Assembly: GCF_000243215.1 (NCBI RefSeq)
Contig: NZ_JH594597.1
Location: forward strand, 390,649-454,648
DNA from: Odoribacter laneus YIT 12061
GTDB taxonomy: Bacteria; Bacteroidota; Bacteroidia; Bacteroidales; Marinifilaceae
Direction of reading: 5' to 3'
Length of the DNA stretch: 64,000 bases
Of the stretch, positions 16,204-24,272 are shown one piece after another. Made by a program: the position numbers and the translations under genes. The stretch's first letter is position 1. Each line of letters opens with the position of its first letter. The notes beneath the pieces are model-generated. The model saw only the letters and a program-made list of their open reading frames with translations, was not told the origin of the DNA and did no database searches.

Positions 16204-16884
16204 ATGGAATTTCATGCTGCCTATAATTATTATTGCGATGAAAGCTGTCATTTGAAAAATGACGGTAAACAATATATGATTCTGGGCTATATTTCTGCTC
16301 CGTACGATCGCATTAAAAAATTAAAAGAGGATATTAAAGAGCTGAGAAAAAAATATAAAAATACACTGGAAGTAAAATGGAGTAATCTCAATGCCTGGAA
16401 TTATACTTTTTATGCTGATTTGGTGAATTTTTTTTTCGACCGCTCCGATATTCGATTCAGGGCCATTATTGTTGACAAGAAACGATATATTGCAGCAAAG
16501 TGTAATCACGATTATGACCGCTTTTATTACCTGATGTATTACCAACTGATTTATCATTTGTTGGATACAACTTCTACTTATAATATTTATTTGGATATAA
16601 AAGATGATCTCAGTTCATACCGCATAGAAGAACTCAAAAAAATTCTCAATGTACATATGGGAATTATCGAAAAAATTCAACATGTCCGTTCACATGAAGT
16701 AGATTTGTTACAATTATGCGATTTATTTATCGGAGCCCTCTCTTATAATTTAAATAATATCGTAAAACAAGCCCTCCCTAAATTACGGTTGATTGAGAAA
16801 ATCCGGCAACGTTCCGGCGTTTCACTGGAAGAAACAACATATAAAAGCGCTGCCAAATTCAATATTTTCAGAATACACATATAA
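16204..16884 (+). CDS. DUF3800 domain protein
   Basis: A 226-residue soluble protein of the DUF3800 family. The hallmark start is YYCDESCHLKNDG at about 9-21 with the conserved Asp-Glu-Ser, and the second conserved block is SHEVDLLQLCDLFIGALSY near 168-186. The fold is thought to be RNase H-like with acidic residues, so nuclease activity is possible, but no biochemical function is established that I can name. It is the first gene of a pair (29 bp gap) beside tRNA-Pro and a palindromic repeat. DUF3800 genes often occur with mobile or defence genes, and its AT-rich codon use fits a recent arrival. Confidence 0.8.
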   Translation: MEFHAAYNYYCDESCHLKNDGKQYMILGYISAPYDRIKKLKEDIKELRKKYKNTLEVKWSNLNAWNYTFYADLVNFFFDRSDIRFRAIIVDKKRYIAAKCNHDYDRFYYLMYYQLIYHLLDTTSTYNIYLDIKDDLSSYRIEELKKILNVHMGIIEKIQHVRSHEVDLLQLCDLFIGALSYNLNNIVKQALPKLRLIEKIRQRSGVSLEETTYKSAAKFNIFRIHI

Positions 16885-16913
16885 GAAATATACTGTTTTA
16901 TTTTTTAGTCATT

Positions 16914-17405
16914 ATGCCTCTGAATTTACTTAAAACATATAATTCATTACTGGAATTGGATTCTTTCAATGAATCGGAACGGTATACCTCACTCAGTAGA
17001 ATCTTCTACAGAGATTTTATCGAAACGACTAATTCCTTCAGAGACAAAGCGGTAAAACCGACTCCTCAAGAAGGGAAGACGACGATAGAAGTTCTCTTTC
17101 ACCACCTGACCACCCGTTCCGAAGGCAAATATCATCATCGGGTATACGACCGGGATCGTTCGATCCGGATTCATTGGATAAAATTCCACCTTCAGGAAAA
17201 AAAGTCAGAGTCCATTGAAGTCTTTTCTGTCAAAGATAAGCAAGCTATCAGAACTTATATTTACGACGAAAAAGAATCGTATATTGTCGTTCTGGAACCT
17301 AAAAATCCTCACTTTTACTATTTGATTACGGCTTTTTATATAAAAGGCAGAAACCGGTATAAAATCGAAAAGAAAAGAAACAGGAAGTTAGAAGGGATAT
17401 TCTAA
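16914..17405 (+). CDS. Unknown protein, partner of the DUF3800 gene; possible BECR-type nuclease fold
   Basis: A 163-residue basic protein that I do not recognise with certainty. The central and C-terminal part (about 80-155) has an arginine/histidine-rich stretch (RDRSIRIHWIKFHL), then alternating strands (SIEVFSVKDKQ; TYIYDEKESYIVVLEP) and YYLITAFYIKGR before a basic tail. This order resembles the barnase-EndoU-colicin-RelE group of nucleases that end in a YYLLTA-type strand; this is only a pattern impression. It is 29 bp downstream of the DUF3800 gene, followed by a terminator, so the two form a closed unit. Alternative: an unrelated accessory protein. Confidence 0.6.
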   Translation: MPLNLLKTYNSLLELDSFNESERYTSLSRIFYRDFIETTNSFRDKAVKPTPQEGKTTIEVLFHHLTTRSEGKYHHRVYDRDRSIRIHWIKFHLQEKKSESIEVFSVKDKQAIRTYIYDEKESYIVVLEPKNPHFYYLITAFYIKGRNRYKIEKKRNRKLEGIF

Positions 17406-17408
17406 AGC

Positions 17409-17442
17409 AAAAAGCGATAAATACTGGAGATTTACCGCTTTT
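17409..17442 (+). terminator. Stem-loop closing the DUF3800 pair
   Basis: AAAAGCGATAAAT and ATTTACCGCTTTT form a 13-bp stem with one non-Watson-Crick pair directly after the stop at 17405. The T-run is weak (CGATTTCCTTT). The rest of the gap to speA (17443-17670) is AT-rich with nothing recognisable. Confidence 0.6.
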
Positions 17443-17670
17443 CGATTTCCTTTCCCCCTTGGAGAATGAACTTATTACAAAAGTAATATTTTTTATTTAG
17501 AATTAAAACAGCGGTAAATAAGTTACTATAGCCTTCTTCATAGGTCTCCAATGCAGAAAAAGAAGAAGACGATTTTCTTGTTCTTTTTCAAAAGTATTCC
17601 AAATAGTTAGGAAAAAATTCATACGAAATTTACTATACCGATTTTTACCCTATATATTTTTATTTTCATC

Positions 17671-17701
17671 TTTCAATTTTCAATTAATTGCCGTAGCTTT
17701 G
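17671..17701 (+). promoter_or_regulatory. Promoter of speA
   Basis: TTTC (17671-17674) is followed after 19 bp by TAGCTTTG (17694-17701), an exact TAnnTTTG -7 box. The ATG at 17746 is 44 bp downstream. Confidence 0.6.
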
Positions 17702-17745
17702 CAGGCAAATACAAAACGCTAAAATATCGATATCACTAGACAGAA

Positions 17746-19638
17746 ATGAGAAAATGGAGTATTGAGGATTCAGCAGAACTGTACAATATCAACGGTTGGG
17801 GGCTGAACTATTTTTCGATTAATGAGAAGGGACATGTAGCAGTAACTCCTAAAGCCGATGGCCCCTCTATCGATCTAAAAGAGTTGATGGAAGAATTACA
17901 GGTAAGAGATGTAGAAGCCCCCATGTTGTTGCGATTCCCGGATATTCTGGATAATCGGATAGAAAAGATTTCCAATTGTTTTGAGTTCGCAGCGCGGGAA
18001 TACGGTTATACAGCAAAAAACTTCATTATCTATCCTATTAAAGTCAATCAGATGCGTCCCGTGGTGGAAGAAATCGTAAGCCATGGCAACAAATTCAATA
18101 TCGGACTGGAAGCCGGCTCTAAACCGGAATTACACGCCGTGTTATCCATTGATATCGACGACGACGCGATGATTATTTGTAACGGCTATAAAGATGAAAG
18201 TTATATAGAATTGGCTTTGCTGGCCCAGAAAATGGGGAAGCGCATCTTTCTGGTTGTCGAAAAATTAATGGAACTTCGCAACATTGCTAAGTTGGCCAAA
18301 AAGATGAATATCCGGCCAAATATCGGAATCCGGATCAAACTTGCCAGTTCCGGTAGCGGAAAATGGGAAGAATCGGGAGGTGACGTTAGCAAATTCGGAG
18401 TCAACTCCAGCGAACTACTGGAAGCCTTAGAAATTCTCGACAAATATAAAATGAGAGATTGCCTCCAACTTATCCATTTCCACATTGGCAGCCAGGTCAC
18501 CAATATCCGTCGCATTAAAACAGCCCTGAAAGAAGCCTCTCAATTTTATGTACAACTCCAGCATATGGGCTACGAAATAAATTTCGTAGATATAGGCGGA
18601 GGATTAGGAGTGGACTACGACGGAACCCGCTCTTCCACTTCAGGAAATAGTATGAACTATTCCATACAGGAATATGTAAACGATGCGGTATCTTCCATTG
18701 TGGATGCCTGCGAAAAGAACGATCTGCGGCAACCCAATATCATTACCGAATCCGGACGTTCTCTCACGGCTCATCATTCCGTATTGGTATTCGAAGCGCT
18801 GGCAAGTACCCATTTACCGGCTTTTGACGAAAACGAGGAAATTTCCGAGGATGCTCATGAATTAGTAAAGGAACTTTACGAATTATGGGAAAATTTGAAT
18901 CAGCCCCGTCTGTTAGAAACTTGGCACGATGCCGTACAATGCCGGGAAGATGCATTAGGCCTCTTTAATCTGGGATTAATCGACTTAAAAACAAGGGCAC
19001 AAGTAGAACGTCTGTTCTGGTCCGTCGCCAGAGATGTTTATCAAATGGCTGAAGCGACCAAGCATGCTCCGGATGAATTAAAGAAAATTTCAAAGATGTT
19101 ACCAGATAAATATTTCTGTAATTTCTCTTTGTTTCAATCGCTTCCGGATTCCTGGGCGATCGATCAGATTTTCCCGATTGTACCCATTAGCCGATTAAAT
19201 GAACAACCGACAAAATCGGCTACTATTCAAGATATTACTTGTGATTCTGACGGTAAAATAGACAATTTTATCTCTACACGCAACTTCTCTTACCATTTAC
19301 CTGTTCACGAACTGAATGATAAAGAACCTTATTATTTGGGAGTGTTCCTGGTAGGAGCTTATCAGGAAATCCTGGGAGATTTGCATAATCTTTTCGGAGA
19401 CACAAATGCTGTACACATCAAGGTAAAGGGGAACGAATACGTCATCGACAAAATCATCGAAGGAGAAACCGTAGCAGACGTATTGGAATACGTACAGTTC
19501 TCTCCCAAAAAGATGGCCCGTACGGTAGAAGTCTGGGTCACAACTTCCGTAAAGAAAGGCATTATTTCGGCCGAAGAAGGAAGGGAATTTTTATCCAATT
19601 ACCGTTCCGGATTATACGGTTACACTTATTTGGAATAA
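17746..19638 (+). CDS. speA: Biosynthetic arginine decarboxylase
   Basis: SpeA converts arginine to agmatine with pyridoxal phosphate, the first step of polyamine synthesis. The 630-residue length is normal. The PLP lysine is Lys99 in IIYPIKVNQ. Further family blocks are GLEAGSKPELHAVL, IRIKLASSGSGKWEESGGD, LIHFHIGSQV, FVDIGGGLGVDYDG and ITESGRSLTAHH in the alanine racemase-like barrel, and a C-terminal part with LYGYTYL. The cytoplasm is the expected site. The agmatinase and a deoxyhypusine-synthase-like gene lie 1-3 kb away on the other strand, giving a polyamine block. An own promoter precedes it. Confidence 0.96.
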   Translation: MRKWSIEDSAELYNINGWGLNYFSINEKGHVAVTPKADGPSIDLKELMEELQVRDVEAPMLLRFPDILDNRIEKISNCFEFAAREYGYTAKNFIIYPIKVNQMRPVVEEIVSHGNKFNIGLEAGSKPELHAVLSIDIDDDAMIICNGYKDESYIELALLAQKMGKRIFLVVEKLMELRNIAKLAKKMNIRPNIGIRIKLASSGSGKWEESGGDVSKFGVNSSELLEALEILDKYKMRDCLQLIHFHIGSQVTNIRRIKTALKEASQFYVQLQHMGYEINFVDIGGGLGVDYDGTRSSTSGNSMNYSIQEYVNDAVSSIVDACEKNDLRQPNIITESGRSLTAHHSVLVFEALASTHLPAFDENEEISEDAHELVKELYELWENLNQPRLLETWHDAVQCREDALGLFNLGLIDLKTRAQVERLFWSVARDVYQMAEATKHAPDELKKISKMLPDKYFCNFSLFQSLPDSWAIDQIFPIVPISRLNEQPTKSATIQDITCDSDGKIDNFISTRNFSYHLPVHELNDKEPYYLGVFLVGAYQEILGDLHNLFGDTNAVHIKVKGNEYVIDKIIEGETVADVLEYVQFSPKKMARTVEVWVTTSVKKGIISAEEGREFLSNYRSGLYGYTYLE

Positions 19639-19659
19639 ATATCACATTATATTATTCAG

Positions 19660-19734
19660 GTCCTTAAGCATTTTGCTGAAGTGTATTGCTTTTCAATAAA
19701 AGACCTTCAGTAATCCCTTAAAATGCTTAAGGAC
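19660..19734. terminator. Long hairpin between the convergent speA and rhomboid genes
   Basis: GTCCTTAAGCATTTT (19660-19674) pairs perfectly with AAAATGCTTAAGGAC (19720-19734); the inner 45 bases contain a further CTGAAG/CTTCAG pairing. It lies 21 bp after speA and 27 bp after the rhomboid gene, and can serve both directions. Confidence 0.65.
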
Positions 19735-19761
19735 TATTTTCTTTATAAGGCTTGAACAATA

Positions 19762-20355
19762 CTAAAAATGATTCAGAAATACCTGAAACAAACGGGGTTC
19801 TAAAAATATAGGATAAATAAAACCGAACACGGCTCCATAAAAATGGGCATTATGGTTGATATGCCCCCCTCTCTGTTTTGCCATATACTGACAATAAACA
19901 AGATAAAGAACTCCAAACAAAATTCCAGGTATAGGCACTATAGCAAATAAAAGAATTTTATCCCACGGATTCAGGAAGATACAACTGAATAAAACAGCTG
20001 CTACAGCTCCGGAAGCCCCAATAGAAGAATAATAAGGTTCGTTCCGGTAACGAAATAAATCGTAAAGAGAGGCTACAATCATTCCTCCAAAATACAACCC
20101 CAAATAAGCCCATGCTCCAAAATCATTGTATCGGAAAACAGATTCTATATAAGTTCCAAAGGACCAATAAGTGAACATATTGACAAACAGATGTGTCATA
20201 TCTGCATGGACAAATCCATGAGTAATCAGCCGATACCATTCTCCAGAATGGATCACTTTATAAGGATTCATCGACAATTTCCCAAGCAAAGCATGATTAC
20301 TAAAACACATCAGAGAAATTACAACCGTCAATCCGATAATCACATAAGTTATCAT
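19762..20355 (-). CDS. Rhomboid family intramembrane serine protease
   Basis: A 197-residue protein with six predicted membrane segments. The catalytic serine is in SSIGASGAVAAV (GxSG) and the catalytic histidine in NHNAHFYGAVFGF. Before them the family region HADMTHLFVNMFTYWSFG with the conserved His and Asn is present. Rhomboids cut membrane proteins within or next to the bilayer; substrates are not known. I chose the ATG at 20355 (MITYVIIGLTVV) 13 bp after the YciI-like stop; a longer reading to 20397 would overlap that gene. Confidence 0.88.
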   Translation of the reverse strand: MITYVIIGLTVVISLMCFSNHALLGKLSMNPYKVIHSGEWYRLITHGFVHADMTHLFVNMFTYWSFGTYIESVFRYNDFGAWAYLGLYFGGMIVASLYDLFRYRNEPYYSSIGASGAVAAVLFSCIFLNPWDKILLFAIVPIPGILFGVLYLVYCQYMAKQRGGHINHNAHFYGAVFGFIYPIFLEPRLFQVFLNHF

Positions 20356-20368
20356 AGTCTCATTGTCT

Positions 20369-20653
20369 TTACAGAAATTTCTCAAAACCTGCCGCATATT
20401 TCGTCAAGGAAATATCCAAAATCTCATAATCAGCAATTCCTTTAAAATAGAAAGGATCTTCTTTGATAATTGCTTTTACTTCCGCTTCATTCGAAGCATT
20501 GCATAGGATACATCCACCCGTACGCGGATTCCGGCGTCCGGAAAAAATAAATTTCTTCAAGGAATAATACTTATCCAAATAGGCCCGATGAGCCTCCAGA
20601 TTTTTTTCCACCTCCTCCAGTGGCTTTTTATAATTCACTAAAAACAAATACAT
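20369..20653 (-). CDS. YciI-like protein
   Basis: A 94-residue protein with ferredoxin-like fold pattern: YLFLVNYKKPLEEVEK, HRAYLDKYYSLKKFIFSG and DPFYFKGIADYEILDI, where HRAYLDK and the DPF motif match the YCII family (PF03795). Some relatives are small hydrolases or dehalogenase-like; most have no known role. I chose the ATG at 20653, because the 19 residues of a longer reading do not fit the family start. It is followed by the rhomboid gene in the same operon. Confidence 0.82.
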   Translation of the reverse strand: MYLFLVNYKKPLEEVEKNLEAHRAYLDKYYSLKKFIFSGRRNPRTGGCILCNASNEAEVKAIIKEDPFYFKGIADYEILDISLTKYAAGFEKFL

Positions 20654-20676
20654 AGAATTCTCTTTAAAACTTAGAA

Positions 20677-20762
20677 AGTGAAGTCCATAAAGTCTTGTCG
20701 ATATCTCCATTTTTGATCATGTCGAAAATACAGCAGACTTTATGGACCCTCAAAAATTCACT
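20677..20762 (-). terminator. Large stem-loop between the DHS-like gene and yciI
   Basis: GTCCATAAAGTCT (20683-20695) pairs with AGACTTTATGGAC (20735-20747), extended by AGTGAA (20677-20682) and TTCACT (20757-20762) around an asymmetric bulge. It lies directly after the DHS-like stop and before the yciI start, so it may terminate or attenuate. No T-run follows, so the role is uncertain. Confidence 0.5.
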
Positions 20763-20775
20763 TCAGCCGGTGGTA

Positions 20776-21798
20776 CTATTTCTTTTCGTACAATTTTACC
20801 CAATTTTTATATTCTCTGTTTTTCCATGCGTCGCTATGATATACATAACTAGCAATCAAGGGAATGACAGTAGTACCTTCTGCATATACCATCTGTTCGT
20901 AAGTTACATCCACTTTTCCCCATGAACAAGCTTCCTTCAAAGTAGAAGAAGAACAAGCTCCGTCCCGGACGTCAGCTACTGTAATCTGCACAGCATATTT
21001 GTGCATTGGAACCTCATGTCCCAAAATTTCAGCACATACGACGGTATCCTGTGCAAAATTTTTAGGGGTACCCCCTCCTATCATAAATAAACCGGTAGTA
21101 GGAGCATTCATTTTAATCATAGTCAATTCGATAAAATCCTTCACAGAATCGATAGAAACATGCTTTTCCGGATGTTCCCATTGATGTTTTCCAATACCAA
21201 ATCCGGCACTACAGTCGGAAAAAGCCGGACAGAAAATAGGAACTCCGCATTCATAACAAGTCTGAATCAAACTGTCTTTCTTTACCGAATGTTGGGTCAG
21301 CCATTTCCCAATTTCCCAAATAAATTCGCGGGAAGAATAGGGACGGGGTTCCAAAGCATTTGCTATTTCATAAGTCGTATGATCACAAATCTGTAATTCT
21401 TCTTCATCGATAAAAGTATCATAAATACGATCGATATACAAATCTCTCAGTTGCATATCCGGAACGTCCTGACGACCTTTATAATGCTTGAATCCCAAAG
21501 CTTCGAACAAATCCATATCGATAATAGATGCTCCGGTTGCGACCACTACATCAATCATTTTATTACGGACCATATCCACATATACCTGCATACATCCGGC
21601 TGCACTTGTACTTCCGGCAATGGTAAGAATATTCGTACACTCTTTTTCCTTCACCATTTTCATTAAAATATCAGCTGCACGAGCTGTATCGCGTGAGGTG
21701 AATGACATATCGCGCATAGCGTCAATCAACTGGGTTGAGTCGTAAGACTTGATGTCGATGTGTTTAATCGTGTCTTTTAATAAATCTTTCTTTTCCAT
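20776..21798 (-). CDS. Deoxyhypusine synthase-like protein
   Basis: A 340-residue cytoplasmic enzyme of the DHS family (PF01916). Eukaryotic DHS moves an aminobutyl group from spermidine onto eIF5A, using an active-site lysine in the block SWGK. That block is present as CSWGKVDVTYEQ with Lys295, together with NAD-binding stretches TNILTIAGSTSAAG, VVATGASIIDMDLFEALG and MIGGGTPKNFAQD. Bacteria lack eIF5A, so a different acceptor is expected; relatives make homospermidine from spermidine or putrescine. The neighbourhood of speA and speB supports a polyamine role. The exact product is not known. Confidence 0.85.
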   Translation of the reverse strand: MEKKDLLKDTIKHIDIKSYDSTQLIDAMRDMSFTSRDTARAADILMKMVKEKECTNILTIAGSTSAAGCMQVYVDMVRNKMIDVVVATGASIIDMDLFEALGFKHYKGRQDVPDMQLRDLYIDRIYDTFIDEEELQICDHTTYEIANALEPRPYSSREFIWEIGKWLTQHSVKKDSLIQTCYECGVPIFCPAFSDCSAGFGIGKHQWEHPEKHVSIDSVKDFIELTMIKMNAPTTGLFMIGGGTPKNFAQDTVVCAEILGHEVPMHKYAVQITVADVRDGACSSSTLKEACSWGKVDVTYEQMVYAEGTTVIPLIASYVYHSDAWKNREYKNWVKLYEKK

Positions 21799-21890
21799 TT
21801 TTTAATATAAACATTGTAAGGTACAAATATGAGGACCCCACTGACTCAGTCAAATTCATTTATCATTTTTTCTCCTAAAAAATTTCTGTT

Positions 21891-22745
21891 TTACGCATGG
21901 TTGAATTTCATGCTCAGTAGCTGATAAATCAGTTTTGATGCCAGAAAATCCGGAGCTTTATTCATTTCATTGGGACAAAGTTCTACTATATCCAATCCAA
22001 TAATATTATGTCTTTCGTTAATCAATTTTAAGAAGTTTATCACTTCCCGGTATGTCAGGCCATCGGGTTCCGGAGTACCGGTAGAAGGCATATAAGCAGG
22101 GTCGAATACATCCAAATCAATTGTAATATAAACATTATCATTTAATTTTTCAGAAACATTATACATCCACGTAGGAGATTCTTTAATTTCATGGGCATAA
22201 AAAATCCGATCCGGATCAATGTTGTGTTTTTCTTCTATACAAGAACTCCGGATCCCCACCTGAGCAACGGTAGCCATCTCTTTAGCCCGGGCCATAACGC
22301 AAGCATGGTTGTGATCGGAGCCTTCATAATTATCCCTCATATCCGAATGAGCATCTAACTGAAGTACAGAAAAATTTTCATAATGTTTTGCAAAAGCACG
22401 GATAGAGCCGATACTGACAGAATGTTCCCCGCCTAAGAGCACCGGAAATTTTTTATCCATTAAAATAGCATCTACCTGTTTTTCCACGGCATCTGACATG
22501 GCTTCCGGAGATTGATCTTCCGTTACAGCCTCTAAAGTAGCAATTCCCTGCGTATACACTTCAGAGTCTGTTTCAATGTCGTAAAGTTCCATGTTAGCCG
22601 AAGCTTCCAGAATGGCCTGCGGTCCTTTATCGGCTCCCTTCAACCACGTACTTGTACCGTCATACGGAACAGGTAATATAACTATCCTGGCATTTTCATA
22701 AGCCGTAAATTCATTATCTAATCCTCCGTAATTCAATTTTTCCAT
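21891..22745 (-). CDS. speB: Agmatinase
   Basis: SpeB hydrolyses agmatine, the product of SpeA, to putrescine and urea. The 284-residue protein has the ureohydrolase metal ligands: His108 in LGGEHS, the block DAHSDMR at 131-137 (Asp131, His133, Asp135) and TIDLDVFDPA with Asp210 and Asp212. The substrate loop SDHNHACVMARA is of agmatinase type. Formiminoglutamase is a less likely alternative because of the speA neighbour. It lies 92 bp upstream of the DHS-like gene, likely as one operon. Confidence 0.92.
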   Translation of the reverse strand: MEKLNYGGLDNEFTAYENARIVILPVPYDGTSTWLKGADKGPQAILEASANMELYDIETDSEVYTQGIATLEAVTEDQSPEAMSDAVEKQVDAILMDKKFPVLLGGEHSVSIGSIRAFAKHYENFSVLQLDAHSDMRDNYEGSDHNHACVMARAKEMATVAQVGIRSSCIEEKHNIDPDRIFYAHEIKESPTWMYNVSEKLNDNVYITIDLDVFDPAYMPSTGTPEPDGLTYREVINFLKLINERHNIIGLDIVELCPNEMNKAPDFLASKLIYQLLSMKFNHA

Positions 22746-22833
22746 ACTCAGCGTTTAAAAAGTTTAATAAAGAATCAGTCCCAATAGAGAGGTAAAGTTA
22801 TGAAATTTCCCGAAATACTTATTCCTCTTTCCA

Positions 22834-22890
22834 ATAAAAAACGTTGTAAAGTCAGATCGAAAAGCTGGATATAAACTTTTAATATAAATA
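22834..22890 (-). repeat. Single copy of the 51-bp intergenic repeat
   Basis: AAAAAACGTTGTAAAGTC followed by ATATAAACTTTTAATAT is a diverged copy of the 15170-15321 unit in opposite orientation. It lies 2 bp after the stop of the amidohydrolase gene. Confidence 0.5.
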
Positions 22891-22892
22891 AC

Positions 22893-24221
22893 TTATCGTT
22901 TATCTGAATTTTTCATTCTTATCTTGGCAGCAATGCGGTTTACGCCTTCCACTGCTTCCTCTTTATTTACATGCAGTACAACTCTATCCCGCATAATCCA
23001 TTCTCCCTCTACCATGGAAGAGCGGACGTTTTTACTATTCATAGCATATACGATAGCAGAATAAACATCATAAACCGGTACCATATTTGTAGCTTCGGCA
23101 TGCACCACCAACAAATCTGCCCGTTTCCCTTTCTCCAAGGAACCCGTAATATCTCCTAAGCCCAGTGCCCGTGCTCCTTCAATAGTCGCCATCCTCAAAG
23201 CTGTTCTGGCATTTACTGCCTCCGGATTATAATGTACCACTTTAGCTAACAAAGCTGCAAAGCGCATTTCTTCTACCATATCCAAAGCATTATTACTGGC
23301 CGTCCCATCCGTTCCAAGCCCGACAGTAATTCCTGCTTTTATATAGGTATCTGTATCGGCAATCCCACTGGCAAGTTTCAAGTTACTTTTCGGACAATGC
23401 CCGACAGCAGTACCAGTTTTTGCCAGCAACTCCACTTCCTTCTCATTCAGCCATACACAATGAGCCGCTATCACATTTCGGTCCAACAGCCCGATAGTAT
23501 AGAGATATTCTGCCGGAGACATACCTTTTTCCAACGTAATATCCTCTACTTCTTTACGTGTCTCAGCTAAATGAATCTGCAACAAAGTTGAATATTTATC
23601 TGCCAACTTCTTGGCCTCCTGCAATGTCTTTTGGGAACAAGTATAAGGAGCATGTACACAAACTGACGGATGAATGGAATGATCTCCTTCCCACTGACGG
23701 ATTAACTTTTCAACCCGTTCGAACCCCTCCTTTACGGTCCGAAAACTGGCTGTAGGGAAATCAATCACCGATTCATTCATTACCCCCCTCAAACCTGCTC
23801 TTTTAGCCTCTTCCGCAATCACATCTTCAAAGAAATACATATCATTAAAACAAGTCGTTCCAGATTTTATCATTTCTAAAAATGCCAATCTGGAGGCGAG
23901 CCTCACATTTTCTGGAGTAACTAATTTCGCCTCTGCCGGAAAAATATATTTTGTCAGCCAAGTGTGTAACGGAAGATCATCTGCATATCCTCTCAACATC
24001 GTCATCGGGACGTGGGTGTGGGTATTTACAAAACCTGGCATCACCCACATGCCCTCAAGGTCGTAAGCTACCCCAGCACAATGCTCCTCACGTTCCCCTA
24101 ATTCCTCCATCCTTCCTATCTCTGTTATTTTTCCTTTATCTATCCGGATATAACCTTTTTCTATCGTTTCCATCCTCTGGTTCATCGTCAATATCCGTGC
24201 ATTATAAATCAACTTTTCCAT
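22893..24221 (-). CDS. mtaD: Amidohydrolase of the S-adenosylhomocysteine/methylthioadenosine deaminase type
   Basis: A 442-residue metal-dependent deaminase (TRZ/ATZ family). Visible ligands are HTH in FVNTHTHVPMTMLRG (about 68-82), His in LQIHLAETRKEVED and HCVWLNEKE, and Asp in VGLGTDGTASNN. The motifs CVHAPYTCS and GHCPKSNLKLASG agree with MtaD enzymes, which deaminate S-adenosylhomocysteine or 5'-methylthioadenosine; both arise from SAM, the second during polyamine synthesis, which fits the neighbouring genes. Guanine-type or chlorohydrolase-like activity is not excluded. Confidence 0.85.
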   Translation of the reverse strand: MEKLIYNARILTMNQRMETIEKGYIRIDKGKITEIGRMEELGEREEHCAGVAYDLEGMWVMPGFVNTHTHVPMTMLRGYADDLPLHTWLTKYIFPAEAKLVTPENVRLASRLAFLEMIKSGTTCFNDMYFFEDVIAEEAKRAGLRGVMNESVIDFPTASFRTVKEGFERVEKLIRQWEGDHSIHPSVCVHAPYTCSQKTLQEAKKLADKYSTLLQIHLAETRKEVEDITLEKGMSPAEYLYTIGLLDRNVIAAHCVWLNEKEVELLAKTGTAVGHCPKSNLKLASGIADTDTYIKAGITVGLGTDGTASNNALDMVEEMRFAALLAKVVHYNPEAVNARTALRMATIEGARALGLGDITGSLEKGKRADLLVVHAEATNMVPVYDVYSAIVYAMNSKNVRSSMVEGEWIMRDRVVLHVNKEEAVEGVNRIAAKIRMKNSDKR

Positions 24222-24272
24222 AACCCATTTTTTTAACTTTGTAAAGATAAAGATAATGTGGCATATCTCCCT

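Noticed and set aside
15730..17442. tRNA-Pro as attachment site of a genomic island carrying the DUF3800 module
   Set aside because: No integrase is present and I find no repeat of the tRNA 3' end downstream; the palindromes do not resemble the tRNA.
20369..20710. Longer reading of the YciI-like protein starting at 20710
   Set aside because: The extra 19 residues overlap the stem-loop and do not fit the family start at 20653.
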